Positions 39,954-51,900 of a stretch of 64,000 nt of DNA are shown one piece after another (position 1 is the stretch's first letter; each line of letters starts with the position of its first letter). The DNA lies in contig NC_134422.1 in the NCBI RefSeq assembly GCF_030867145.1, forward strand, positions 14,642,531 through 14,706,530, given 5' to 3'. Below the pieces are notes generated by a model, which did no database searches, was not told where the DNA came from, and worked only from the letters and a program-made list of their open reading frames with translations. This stretch comes from Opisthocomus hoazin. Taxonomy: Eukaryota; Chordata; Aves; Opisthocomiformes; Opisthocomidae. The position numbers were made by a program, and so were the translations under genes.

Positions 39954-41554
39954 TTCACCACCCGCCTTTTTGCTCGTTCCCTTTTCCACGATCAAAGAGC
40001 GTAAAGCAACAAAATGCCTTCTGCCGAGCAAAAGACAAAGCAATGCAACCATCCAAAACCCAAGCCAGAGTGCCCCTGGCTTGGGATGAATACTGGATCA
40101 CGTTAGCTGTGAGCGAGCTTTTTTTCAGAGAGTCGGGCTCCAGTCAAAAATGGACCCTGTCATTGGGAGTCTGAATATGAAAACAGCTTGCGAAACATTT
40201 TTTCAGGCTTCTGACAAAAGAGCTGGTCCTTCTTTTGCTCTGGTATCTAGGCTACATTGTGCAGGCTCATGCGTATCACTGGTTTTATTCACATGAGTAA
40301 TTCCATTTGAATTTGGAGCGACAATGTGTATGTGTAAAGTTACTCATATGCTTTCTGTCTCCTTTATATATTGAAATTCTGTGGGTTTGTATTTCTTCCA
40401 TTTGCTGGTGCAGCCCAGTGACTGTTGGCATCAAGGTCATTGTGAACCGCCACGGTCATTACGACTGTTTGCCCGCCTGACACCTCTGTTTTCCTTGCCA
40501 GACTAAAATTCCTCTCTAGGCAGTCTATTCCAGCTATGCAATTGTATCATCTGTTTTTATGCAACCATTTTTTTCACCTGACTGCAAATTCATCTTCCCC
40601 ATCAAAAATCCTTTTTGTTCTCATTTTTTCCTCCAGTCGTTACTGGCAGTCTTTCCAGTTGTGCCATCTGATTCTTTCTCACGCAGGTCTCTCGTGACTT
40701 CTCCCATACTGTGTAATCTAAATTCATACTGATTCTAACATGATATCTGGATGTTTTAATAGTTGCCAGCTGGAACACTTTATTATTCTCATTGCCAAAT
40801 GCCCTCTCTTTCCTCCCTCATATTTCTTCAAGCTACAGCTTCTGCTATTCTCGTAACCTCCTGTGTCTTCTCTACCCCAGGGCTCTATGTTTGTCTTAAG
40901 GGCAAAATGTCTTGGGGACAAGAAAAACACACTGTCTATCTTCCATGAAGTGTGGCATTAAGTTGTAATTGTGCTTGAGTGCTTTATTAGATGCTCCTTT
41001 TCCTCAGTCAGGGAATATAAAGAGCAAACAAGTAAAATTCATTGCATACTTTTTTTTTATGGAAGATAATAGCTTTTCACTGATCTACTCTAAGCTGTCA
41101 AGTATATACTACAGTACTCTTAATTCGTGCCTGAGGAGAGCAGGCAGACTGGGCAGCCACCGATTCCTTTGCCAGCCAGAGTCTTTCTTCCTAACCTAGA
41201 AGATTTTGTGAATTAGCGCAAGTAGGGTCTCCCTTAGGAAGTGAAGTATTTTGAAGTTGCTTCAGCAGCAGGTCACGAGCTGTCAAGAAGATGCATTCAG
41301 TCACACCTAGGCACAGCTTTATCACATTGAATCTCCAGGGCACCTACCTACTGTATCTTGAAAGAATCCAACTAGTAAGTTTTTGTGAAATCCCCAAATG
41401 GTTCCTTCTTCGAACATTGAAAACTGCTGTTTCCGGGAGGAAGGGGTGATGACCCACGTATTGAAATGGCCTGTTTCCAGTGGTGACAGTACAAATTCCA
41501 AGGAAAGGGTAAGAGGCTAAATACATCTTAGACTGCCCTGTGAACATGGCGGGT

Positions 41555-41602
41555 GTTTCTCATTTCTTTTAAAGTGTGGTTTCTCATTTCTTTTAAAGTG
41601 TG
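41555..41602. repeat. 24-bp perfect tandem duplication
   Basis: GTTTCTCATTTCTTTTAAAG plus TGTG occurs twice with no difference between the copies, indicating a recent duplication. Confidence 0.9.
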
Positions 41603-44445
41603 AGGACCAGGAACTGTATTTTGTCGCTTGGCCGTATCTAGAACTTGAAAAATTACCTGTTTGTCTCAGCTGACATCTGAAGGGCCATCTTGCTGCAGTG
41701 ACACTTTACAGTCAGAGCGTCTATCCCAGTTATATTGTGAGACCACAACAGAGGCTGAGCTCTTGACACGCCTATGGATGGAGCCACCAAGACCCTAATT
41801 AAGATTTGAAAAGCAGATTAGATTTCTCAAGTAAATATTAAGGACCAAAAATAAAACCCGTACGCACACTGATTATCAGCATAAACATTTGATCAGGCAT
41901 GGCTGGTGCACTGGATTTATATGTCCATAACACGCTGTACTTGTGCCACCTACAGATGTGTATGTTGGCAAGCCCTTTCTCAGAAACTTCATTCAAAATT
42001 GAGTTGCAGTCAAATGGTTAATTGCTGGAAATCATAATGAACAGTTTACCTGGGGAGATCTACTACTCAAAACTATATATTCTATTTTTTATTTATAAAA
42101 AAGCCTGTTCTTCTTAAAAAAAAAAAAACACCCCCAAACCCAAAGAAACCCCAAAACCCTAAACAAAATGAAAGGACTGAAATTTTAATTTACTAGTGAA
42201 AATAAGCCATGAAAGTAAAGTAGTATAGATGCATTTATTTTTTGTCTGTACCGTAAAACTTATTTCAGTGCAGTGGCACAGGTAATTTCCTGATTCATAT
42301 ATTAGAGGTGTATATAAAGATGTAACAATCCCAGAAATATCTTAAGTACCGAATTTCTTTTTTCCAGATACCACCCCCTCCACCATATTTGGGAAATAGA
42401 TTAAATATTTACTGTGTTACTCTAAACCAAGTTGTATTTGTGTACTTAAAAATGAGAAATATACCTAGCACACAGAAGATACAACTAGATATATTTATAC
42501 TTCTTTATTTAATAAATTCTTATATTTAATACTACTTAAGAGGTCACTTTGTAATAGAGATGTGGTAGTGCTACACAGTCATGAACATAAAGGATTTATT
42601 TTCTGGTTGAAAGCTTGTAGAAAAAAACCAGAGTACACTAATACTGTCAATTTGCAAAATTTAATTTTGCAATTATGTGCAAGCATATACCTTTATTTTG
42701 AAATTTTGAAATTAGAGCTTTAATATTAATGCAATCTGAATTAAAGGAATGCAATACCTTACCTGCAGAGGTCCAGAGACAGGCAGACAGCTGTTCACAA
42801 GGAGAGATTCGCGATGCTCTCATCTGTTTTGCAGTAAAGGTGCCAGTGCCCTCGGTGCACGCTCCAGAAGTAGTAGTTGCACATATAGGCCTACAATATA
42901 TAGAAACTGTAATTATACGTGGCTTTTAGAAGAGTTATCTCCTTTGAAATACTTGTTCACTACAGAAGGCATTCTGAAGCACTGAAATATAATGGTAATG
43001 TTTAAGAATACTACCCTAAACTTGTTAAAATTTGAATAAGATTTATTTAATACGAAGTCTTTCAGATTTTCTGTAAATTTTCAGTATGTCTGTGCTAAGC
43101 TTTATAGAGACAATAGAGGCGTTATTGTTTCACTTGAAAGTACCTGTCATTTTTCTGAACCCTGAAATCAGGATGGAGCTGTGTCCGCAGGTTTGATTTG
43201 TCATTTTACAAATCCTCTCTCTGTCCTTCAGCTTCCCCTGTAAGAACAAACGACATTTTTCATCTCCTTCCTTTTGTCTTGACTACTTCAGTAGTAAGCT
43301 CAGTCATGTAGTAACTGCATGTTTCACAACACGTAGCAAAACAAGGCCCTTCAATTCAGATTTCTAATAATGCAGAAATATTACGTATACTCTATATTCC
43401 CATAGCCATTGTGGACTTTCAGGTTGAAATTCTGAGGGTGAGCATCTCTGAAAATCAATTCCTGTATTTTGAAAACAAACAAACAAGCAAAAAAACACCC
43501 CCAAAAACCCACTCTAGAAACAGTTCATAACAACCTGAATTTAGGAAATAATAAAATAGCAAACCTGAGGCTACTGAAAATCTGTCACACATAGTAAAGC
43601 ATTGCAAGTAAATGTGATACACTGAAAAAAGCCCTGCCCTCTAAACTGTTATAAACAAAGTGGGTTTGTTGTCAAAACTGCTAATTTGTAACTGCCTTGC
43701 AAGTCTTTGGTCAAAGTTTTCTCCATGTTCAGGCAGGCAGTCGCTTTGGAACACACATGACAATAAAACCACCACTAAAGCAAAGTTTGGAAGAGAAGTA
43801 GAATTGGGATGTTCTGTTATTATTTTTGAAGAGCAGTAAAACATCCAAGTTGCCTAAGAAAATACAGTGTTCTGCACGTAAAGGTTCAAGGGCTGAGCTC
43901 AGAAGACTGAGTCATTAACAGAACAAACCAAAAAAAGAAAAGATTTCCTACTTTTTTCCCCCGATGTGAGTGGTTTCATATCTCATTATATTTCAAAAGG
44001 CTCAGTCCTCTTAAATCTGCAACTTCTCTGAGTACATTGAAAACAGATGGAAATGAATCAGGGGACCGAGGTAGGAAAAAAGATTTAATGAAGATCTATT
44101 TAAGTAATACTTTAAACAAATAAATCATTTGTCTGAGAAACCACATCTAACAGAAATATAAATAATTATATAATGAACATATAAACTACATTTCCTGAAG
44201 TAATTCCCGTCTTTCTACATTTCCTGAATTATTTGTATTACGAAACAGTAGTGTGGCGCCATTAATTGATAAGGACTCTGTGCTATAGTTACCACGCTAA
44301 TTGCAGCTCTTTAGGTCCTCGTCTCACAGCTCCTCCAGCCGTTTAACAATTGGGATTGATTGCACAGGGGCTATTTTTAGGACCAAATGGCAGCAGAGTT
44401 TGGAGAGCCGCAGCCATTTTTTTTGTGTGCTACAGCTGTTTTGGG

Positions 44446-44460
44446 AAAAAAAAAAAAAAA
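44446..44460 (+). repeat. Poly-A tract
   Basis: Fifteen A bases following GCTGTTTTGGG. There is no recognisable retrotransposed gene body upstream. Confidence 0.7.
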
Positions 44461-45274
44461 GTTGGATCAAAATGTTCTGAGTTGTCTTTTTGGGTAATTG
44501 TTTTTGGAAATTCTGCTGAAGTTAGAACTTCCTATTGGATAATTGGTCTTGCTTGTCCCGAGTTGAAGATGAGGTCAGTGTGGCATGACACAGAGGATGT
44601 TGCTCAGTGACATTGTAGTCAGAAGAGCAGCAATGTTTCTTTGGAAACGGGACTGTTAAGGTATGTAGTAGATGAACTTTGATGAGTCTGGTTCTGTAGA
44701 AAGGCAATCCAGGAGTCAAGTTTAAAATGTAAAATACCAGGGATGAAAGGCAAGACTCAAGATCAGCTTTGAACGTGTTTTTTTTCCCAACTCTGAAATG
44801 AAGCAGCTTGTTAAGTGATCTGTTTAAATGATTGTAGGTCTGCCTCCAAGAAAGCTTTATGCTGAGAACGTGAAGGGCCGTGATTCACAAGGGTCAGCTG
44901 GTGCTCAGAAGGTGTGACTGGGAGGAGACACCCATTCACTTAATCCCACATCGGCCTTTTGTTATCCCATCCTGCTCGCCTGCCTTGCACAGTTCAGCAG
45001 GGACAGGTAAACAAATGGACGGGATTTTGTTGCTAATCTACTGTATGCAGTGAGGGCTGTCGTCTTCTGTGGATGTTTGTGTAATAGGAGGCAAGGTTTG
45101 TAGGAAGAATAACAAACAGAAATATGTAGGAAGAGGAATAACCAGTTTTATAGCTGGGGAAAAAACAAACAAAACTCAAGGGGACAAGCCTATTTTACCT
45201 TTACAAAGTACTAATAGCAGAGACCTATCACCTTTTTCACATTAAATTATATCAGTAGTAGTAATACCTTGGCA

Positions 45275-45425
45275 CTCTCACATGGCACTGCATCAGCAAA
45301 CTTGAAGTGTTTCACTAAGGAGGTGTCTTTGTCCCTGTTTAGCTGTGGAGGTAAATAGATGAACGGGCCATGGTTACATGAAGCTTTGGCAGAGGTAGGG
45401 AGAGAATCCGTGTTTCATGACTTCA
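45275..45425 (-). mobile_element. Possible MIR-type SINE
   Basis: Pieces such as GGTGTCTTTGTCCCTGTTTA, CCATGGTTACATGAAGCTTT and GGCAGAGGTAGGGAGAGAAT follow the order of the reverse MIR consensus (CCCATTTTACAG, GGTCACACAGCTAGTAAGTGGCAGAG). Diverged. Confidence 0.45.
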
Positions 45426-48400
45426 GCTGCTTTTTCCTTCTCAATAGCATGCTGCCAAGTATTATGGACTTAGACATATTTCATAGCTGCTAATTCCCCT
45501 GGAAAAGAGAAACACACACCTTTGTAAATGCTGCCAATCTCATATTCTTTCAGACAAAATATAAAAAGACTATACTTCAGTCTTTGACAGCAATAGCTTA
45601 CAATACTGGTTTGCATTAAAAAAGATTAATACAATTGAATAGCTAGTCTTGCCAGAATATGCTGCAAGAGATTCTGTAGCACGTTTTTGTCACTGTCCCT
45701 ATTCCAGTCTTACAAATGGTTAATTTTAGAGAGAAATTGGATGATAAATTAAATTAGATATATGTGCATTACGTATGAATATGAAGTATATATATGAGGA
45801 TGAAATATGAATATATCTTCTGTAGCTTGTTTTACTGTAATTTTTGTTTTTTCTTAAATTACATGCAACTCCCCCGGACTTTTCTGTAAGCACCTGCAGA
45901 GAGGGATGCAGTAAGGATTCACCTCGTAAACAATTCCTGGGCTCACTTCCTTTGGGAATAAACAGCAATAAGTACAAATTCCAGATACAGTGAAAATACA
46001 GACTTACACCTTTTGCAAATAGAATATTTAATACCTGAAGCACCTCACTGTAGCCTGCTGTCTCATTGTAGTTGTTCTGATTTCAGGAATCGAAGTAACA
46101 GTTAAGCTGTTCATATTTTATAAGGCTGTGTCCTAGTTTTACAGAGAGAGAGGTCAGTAATACCAGAGGGGTGCTTGGGCTGCAGTTCCCTTGGTGTTTT
46201 CAGGGCGGTAGCACTGGCGATACCCCAGAAGACGCAAGGACCTGGGATAATACGCATGCTACAAAAAGCACTTTACACCATGCATGGTACTGGCCCGATG
46301 TCAGCGAGGCTTTCTGTCACCAGCTCAGCACAAGCTTGAGGGAGCCAGTCTGATTTTAAGCAGGGAGTGGAGCAAGTACTAGTCATCATTTTCTACCAGT
46401 ATAGGAGGCTACCGCTATTCTGGGCATGAGCTGGCTTTTAAAGCAGCACTCAGCGAGTGCGTGAAGACACCTACACCTGAGTTAGCTCTGCAGACTCAGC
46501 TCCAGAGCTTCAGCATCTCCGCATCACTCCAGTTAGTCTGTCTGCTTAAAAGGTAATTTAAGGTGTAAAGGCTTTCTTTCCTCCCAGGTTTGACATCGGC
46601 CCTCTGCTGACAGGTACTTCCTACAGTAGGGACCGGCCGCTACGCGCAGCAGGCTGTGGACTGGGGCGACTGAGTTTGGGATACGCACCTTGCCCCTGCG
46701 CCTGGTGGAGCTGCAAACCAGAGCCGTCGCGCTGCAGCTGATCTGCCAGGGCTCATTGCTGGAGCCTCGAGGAAGGAGGTGGCACGCAGGGACAATGAGG
46801 GGTCTCGCTGTTCACAGGTGGAGAGCAGGACAGCTCGTGAATTTCCCGTGGACAAATCCAGGCCTGCAAAACCAAGGGAATCCTTGAACACAGGAGAAAG
46901 CATCTGAAGGAGGGGGTAGGCGTTTGTGCTGCTTCGTATATAAACTTCGCCAAACAAGGGATGTTGGCACAGAGGCAGAATACTGAAAACTCTGGGAAAC
47001 TAAAGTGTTGCTTCTAGTGTGGCAGTGAAACAGAAGACATGTAGGATTCCGAGAGAAAAATAAAAAGGAAGACTTATTATAGAAGTACGTAGAAAAATGA
47101 TTGAATAAAGGGTTACGTAGCTGGGCACTATTGCTCAGCATGTTTATGGACATGTAAGCTGGTTTTACAGAAATCTTTTATAATAATTTTTTTCTTCTGT
47201 GGTTAACTGCTCGTTGATCATTGAATCCAAGGGAACCTTGGCCTTTCCTTTTTATAACACGGAAATTTGCGATAGAGATCTAGATGCTTTGCAGTCTCTC
47301 TGCACGTACCCCTTATCCTGCAGTCAGCTGTGCACAGGGTGAGCAGTGCTCGTGCTCACCTTTGCTGGCACATATGTGGCTCAATCTAGTTTTATACGGT
47401 GAACTTCAGGGCAGAGTTCCTATGTCTTAAGTTACACAGTGGCAATGCAAATAGTAAAAATACCTGCATGTAGATCTGAGGGAGAAGCCTTTGTTTAATC
47501 TGAACTGGTCATCGGTGTGTTTCTAAGTAACTGTTCTGGCCTAAAGAAAGCTTTAATAAGTGTTTGCGGGGAAACAATTTACATTTCAAACTTAACCTGG
47601 AAGCGGTTTCTGATCTGACAGCAGCATTGCTGCTTTTACGCAGTGTCCCTAGGAATGAACCTGGGAAATCGAAGCTTTTAATCGCAGGCGTCTCTCCAAA
47701 GACAACAGCCTTTGAGCACTGCGCAGCGGCTGCTGTGTGAAACCCCCTAGCCAGACGCAGGCTGCGGACCCCGATGCGCTGGAGTTGGTGAACGGCCCGG
47801 GTGCCTGCCTGCCCTGTGGCTGGTGATGTGGAGCGGCCGGGCTTCGTAAAAGCTCCGTTACTCTCAGCCCCTTTCTGAAGAGACAGAGGGAAGATTTTCA
47901 GCCTTGTCACGGCTTTGCTCAGGAAGGCCACGGCCAACAGCTGTAATGAAATGTCTCCATGGAAAAATTTGGAACTGGGAGCCTTTGTCACCTCAGTTGG
48001 TGACATGTGTCACCTCAGGCATGTTGCCAACGCAAATCCCAGAATGTGGCCTAATGCTGATTTTTTTAGTGGGTTGTTTTTTTTTTTTTTTAGTGCTTCA
48101 TTAAAAAATCTACTTCAAAACACTGGTCATGATACATCTTGAAGAGGATTAACAGGCGAATGTTGGTCCTGGTACTTCTGTCTTTGCAGAACACAGTGAC
48201 ATCTTGTGGCAAAGGGAAGGATAGTGTCATTTTTCCCCAAATGGATCCTAATTTCAGCTGGTTTACAGATGAAAGTCTAAACAAATTCTGGACAACTGCT
48301 AATGCATTACTTTCATCTGTAATATTCACTCTTTCTGAACGTTAAGTACAGGTGTGTTTTAAGTACTTTTTTGTAGTGAAAAAAGACCAAGCCTTGGTTT

Positions 48401-48638
48401 CTACCATATTGCAAACTTGGAGTATTGAGGTTTATCACTTCAGCTCCCCAGCATTCTTTGGAAAACTTTCAGCTCCAGGAATGTTCCTGTCCCAGTCTCG
48501 CTGATTCCAGACTCAGAGTCAGCATTGCAAATGCTTTCCTTAGTTAGCGTATCATCACCGATGGCCAAAACTGTCAGGTTGCTTTTGATGGGAACGAGAA
48601 CAAAACACAGTAATTTTGTATTGTAAGGCAGAGACACT

Positions 48639-48713
48639 TTTTTTTTCTATCTTCTTTTTTTTCCTTTTTTTTTTTTTTTTTAATGTGAAACTATTTTTTT
48701 TCTGTTTTTACAG
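48639..48713 (+). repeat. Long polypyrimidine/poly-T tract
   Basis: Two T-rich runs (about 48639-48682 and 48692-48711) sit directly before the acceptor of the first kelch coding exon. They probably serve as the polypyrimidine tract. Such runs vary in length between individuals. Confidence 0.6.
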
Positions 48714-48714
48714 A

Positions 48715-48802
48715 AAAAGCCCCTGTCCCTGATGTTTTGGGACCCTGCCCTGACATGGCTGTCCTTTGCAGTTGATATTTGGATACAATTCTAGTTGTCA
48801 GC
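48715..48802 (+). other. Probable 5' untranslated part of kelch exon 1
   Basis: A strong acceptor (a T-rich tract ending TTTTTACAG at 48714) and a second AG at 48771 precede the start codon, so the first coding exon probably begins at one of these. This implies at least one further 5' untranslated exon upstream. Confidence 0.5.
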
Positions 48803-48965
48803 ATGAAAGGAAAAACTGCACACTGCAACTGGAAATGTGCACCCCAGAAGAAGCCCTCGCCCTGCGATCGATACAAACACGCTTCCATTATTTGCAGAGG
48901 ATTTGTTTATCTCTATGGAGGGCGGAACACCACCAGTCTTAGGGATTTTTGGCGATACAATATAG
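48803..48965 (+). CDS. Kelch gene coding exon 1
   Basis: Contains the start codon and residues 1-54, including the first kelch blade (YKHASII, then YLYGG, then DFWRYNI). It ends in phase 1 at a strong GTAAGT donor. A TGA in the same frame at 48773 shows that translation does not continue from upstream, so the bases before 48803 are 5' untranslated. Confidence 0.85.
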
Positions 48966-51900
48966 GTAAGTTTGCCCCTTCACTTGTTTGTCAGGATTAA
49001 AGAGATTCTGCATCCAGCCATCATGAAATTGGGATTGGGATACTCAGTAGCTAACACATTATCGCCATTTAAATCTCTCCATCAAAATGATGGATAAACT
49101 GCATTTTATTCACTGGGTAAATGGTGTGTGGTTTTTTGGGGGTTAGTTTGTTTTTTGACCAGAAATACTGAGTCATTTAAAATATCCTAGTTCAAGGGAT
49201 ATCGAAGACATAGCTTTCTTGACTCTCTAACATGGGACTAGTTTATGCAAGTAAAAGTGCACAACGGGCACACATGGATAAAATACCTTGGAAGATTTTA
49301 TTAATAATGCATTATCAGGTATGACACTTTGTATTTTTTGACTTAATGTATAGTGTTCCCTCTTCAATTGTTATTACTTGAATAAAACATAGAATTGTGC
49401 TGGGGGTCATGCTTGTGGAATAGTTGGGTTTTGATGTTGGTAACAGTATAGCATTAAAATAAAAGCAGTAACAAGATCAATTTCTATTACATTTAAGCTT
49501 CCTAAATAGAAAAATGCACATATTTAATTTTGGGGGAAGTGCCTCAGTCTGCTGAACTAACAGAGAGGAAAGATGACAAAATGCTTCATTTTCCCCCATT
49601 TGCTCTGGCAGCACAGCCAAATTCAAAGCCGATCTTTTCTCCTTTTCCCTAATGTTTATGAGCTGAGAGCATCGCTGTTTTAACTTCAGCTTTGGTTTGT
49701 AGTGAAAAATGAATGGGAAATGCTGGATTGCTCAAGAGATGGTCCAGAAGAACTGGAAGAACATTCAATGGTGGCTTATAAGGTAGTAGACTGAGATTTA
49801 TATTGTCTATATCCTAACATTTTATTTCCTGTTATGCAATGAAATAAACCGCCACAGATTATTATGTACTGAAATACTATACCCAGAAAATACTTCATGT
49901 CAGTGCCATTCTGGATGTAGCTGTACCAATGTTTTGGAATCTTTCTGAATAAAGCAGCAGTATTTTAGCTTTGCAGCAGTGTGCATCTCCCGGATTTCCT
50001 CAGTCAATGCTCTGTACATAATAGTAATAGAAAATAAAGACCTTGGCAGCACATTCTTTGACTTAGTTGTATAGTTGTAACAGTTGCTCAGAATTCATTT
50101 GCATGATAAGCTACAGCATAAAAACATTCATTTAAGAACTTGCATAGAAGAGGGACGGGGGAGTGAAGGCAAATAAGAATTACAGCTTTGCTTATGAGGG
50201 GAAGACAGGGTATCAGGAGCTGCAATACAATGAAATCTTTCTATAAACACACAGAATCTAATATTACCTGAGCGATGCCTCTGAGAGCTCCAGATCCACA
50301 TCCCTCGAGCTGTCCCCAATGATCGAGGCAGCGAGGGGTTCTGGAATGCCGTCCCCGTTAAAGCAGCCCAAAGTTCATCAGGGTTTCCTACTGGGAGTGG
50401 ATACAGACGTGATTAAAAATTGGTGGCTTTTTGTGATTGCCTCTTGAATTGTTAATAGATCATCATAGGCATTATTCTTAATTATATTTTGGTCATCGCA
50501 GCCTTTTCTTTTAAGAATTGTTTTAAAAATTATTTTTATGCTGTATGCCTACCTGTAAGTGACAAATATTTTTGCATTTCACAGGGCACCCTGTATATTT
50601 TTGGTGGGATGGTGGATTCTGCTTTCACACAAGCAAAAACTCCTCTCTGGATATACGACATTGGTATGATACACAATAGCCAGTCTTTCCAGGGGACATT
50701 CCAAGTCCGTAGGTACTGATAAATAGTAAGAATCAAACTGTTTTCTGCTGCTTGTAACAGAGCCTTCTCTAGGCTGTACAAGAAATAATGTCTGTAAAAC
50801 CATGTCCCTACTTCCCCCCTAAAATTAGGCTGTTAGGCCATCAAAGAGTCAGTTGTTACTTTAATTAGAAAGTATTTTGTGGGAAAGTGTTATGTATTTT
50901 AAGGTCTCAGAACTTCCATTCCTTCCCTCCTCCCGCCCCCGAAGCTTTCTATTTAGTCATAAAACCAAATAATTATTACATGTAATATTTAAAGTTTTTT
51001 CTTTATGTTACATACTTTTTTTTTTTTAAAAAAAAAAACCCTCTTTGTTTTATTATGGAAGAAAGTAGATCAGTAAAGTATATCTCGTTTTGTATTTTTA
51101 CTGAAGAAATGCCTAAGCTGGCAGCAGCAATGATGGAATAGGAAAAAAGAAGTATAATGAAATAAGAATTCATTAACATCAGCATTTCATAACACAGGGT
51201 TGTTTTTTTCCGAAGAACAAACATTTGGGATCTCTTAAGTGTGTATTCTGATAAAAGCAGTGCAACACTTGAAGTTAATAGCAATGCCATACACTATATA
51301 TGCTCCCTTTGGAAATACTATGTATAGTAATGGCTGCTTATTTTGATGTCAGATGGAAGGGGGAGAGAGAGAGATTGATTTCTTTCTGAGCTGGTAAATC
51401 TTGTGGCAAGACTAAGATTTAAGTTTCCTGGCCTCTTTTGCTGCTTCACTATGTAACCCTAAGTCAACGGGGTTTTTTTTAATCTTTTCTTTGTTTTCGC
51501 TATTTGAAATACTCGCCTGCTGAAAGCACAGAGATCCTCGGATAGAAAATATTTCGCTGGAGAAAGCATCTTATTACTCACAGTATTTTTCAGTGAAAAT
51601 TGGGAATGAGTTATTCAAAATTTATTGTGTGTCTATTTTTTTCATGGTCATTATTTCACATCTTTCGTGGCAAGTATAGCTTTCAGTAATGTGAGCTTCC
51701 ACTGCTTTCTCATTCTACCTCTGATGCTGGCTACCTGATATTTCCGCTCCTTCCTGTTGATCTCAGATCAGTGATTTTTGACTGTTATTTGAGGACTATT
51801 TTTAAGGGATCTGTGAAAAGGAAGAAGAAAAATAAGGCTGTTGTCATCAGATTTACATAATACATAGAAGGAGCCATACATCCCTTGGTAAATCTGGGGA

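Larger units (their letters stand above)
38760..39955. promoter_or_regulatory. CpG island, probable promoter
   Basis: About 1.2 kb of very GC-rich sequence with dense CpG, in contrast to the AT-rich flanks. It contains GC-box-like runs and a (C)10 at 39471-39480. A good plus-strand splice donor (GGAG followed by GTGAGA, GT at 39365) and a second (CGAAG followed by GTACGA, GT at 39814) would fit untranslated first exons of the kelch gene about 9 kb downstream. A bidirectional promoter serving an unseen minus-strand gene is also possible. No TATA box was recognised. Confidence 0.8.
39956..48638 (+). other. Probable first intron or upstream region of the kelch gene
   Basis: Between the CpG island and the first coding exon there is no supported coding sequence. 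Small GC-richer patches occur at about 46620-46800 and 47690-47860 and could hold alternative first exons. The span would be intron 1 if transcription begins in the island. Confidence 0.4.

Noticed and set aside
38462-39961. 499-codon minus-strand open frame (and several 100-200 codon frames) across the CpG island
   Set aside because: Sequence this GC-rich rarely contains stop codons, several overlapping frames on both strands are open at once, and the products are P/R/G/A-rich with no recognisable domain.
42130-42165. Telomere-like CCCTAA units
   Set aside because: Only one CCCTAA unit is present within an A/C-rich tract; not a telomeric array.
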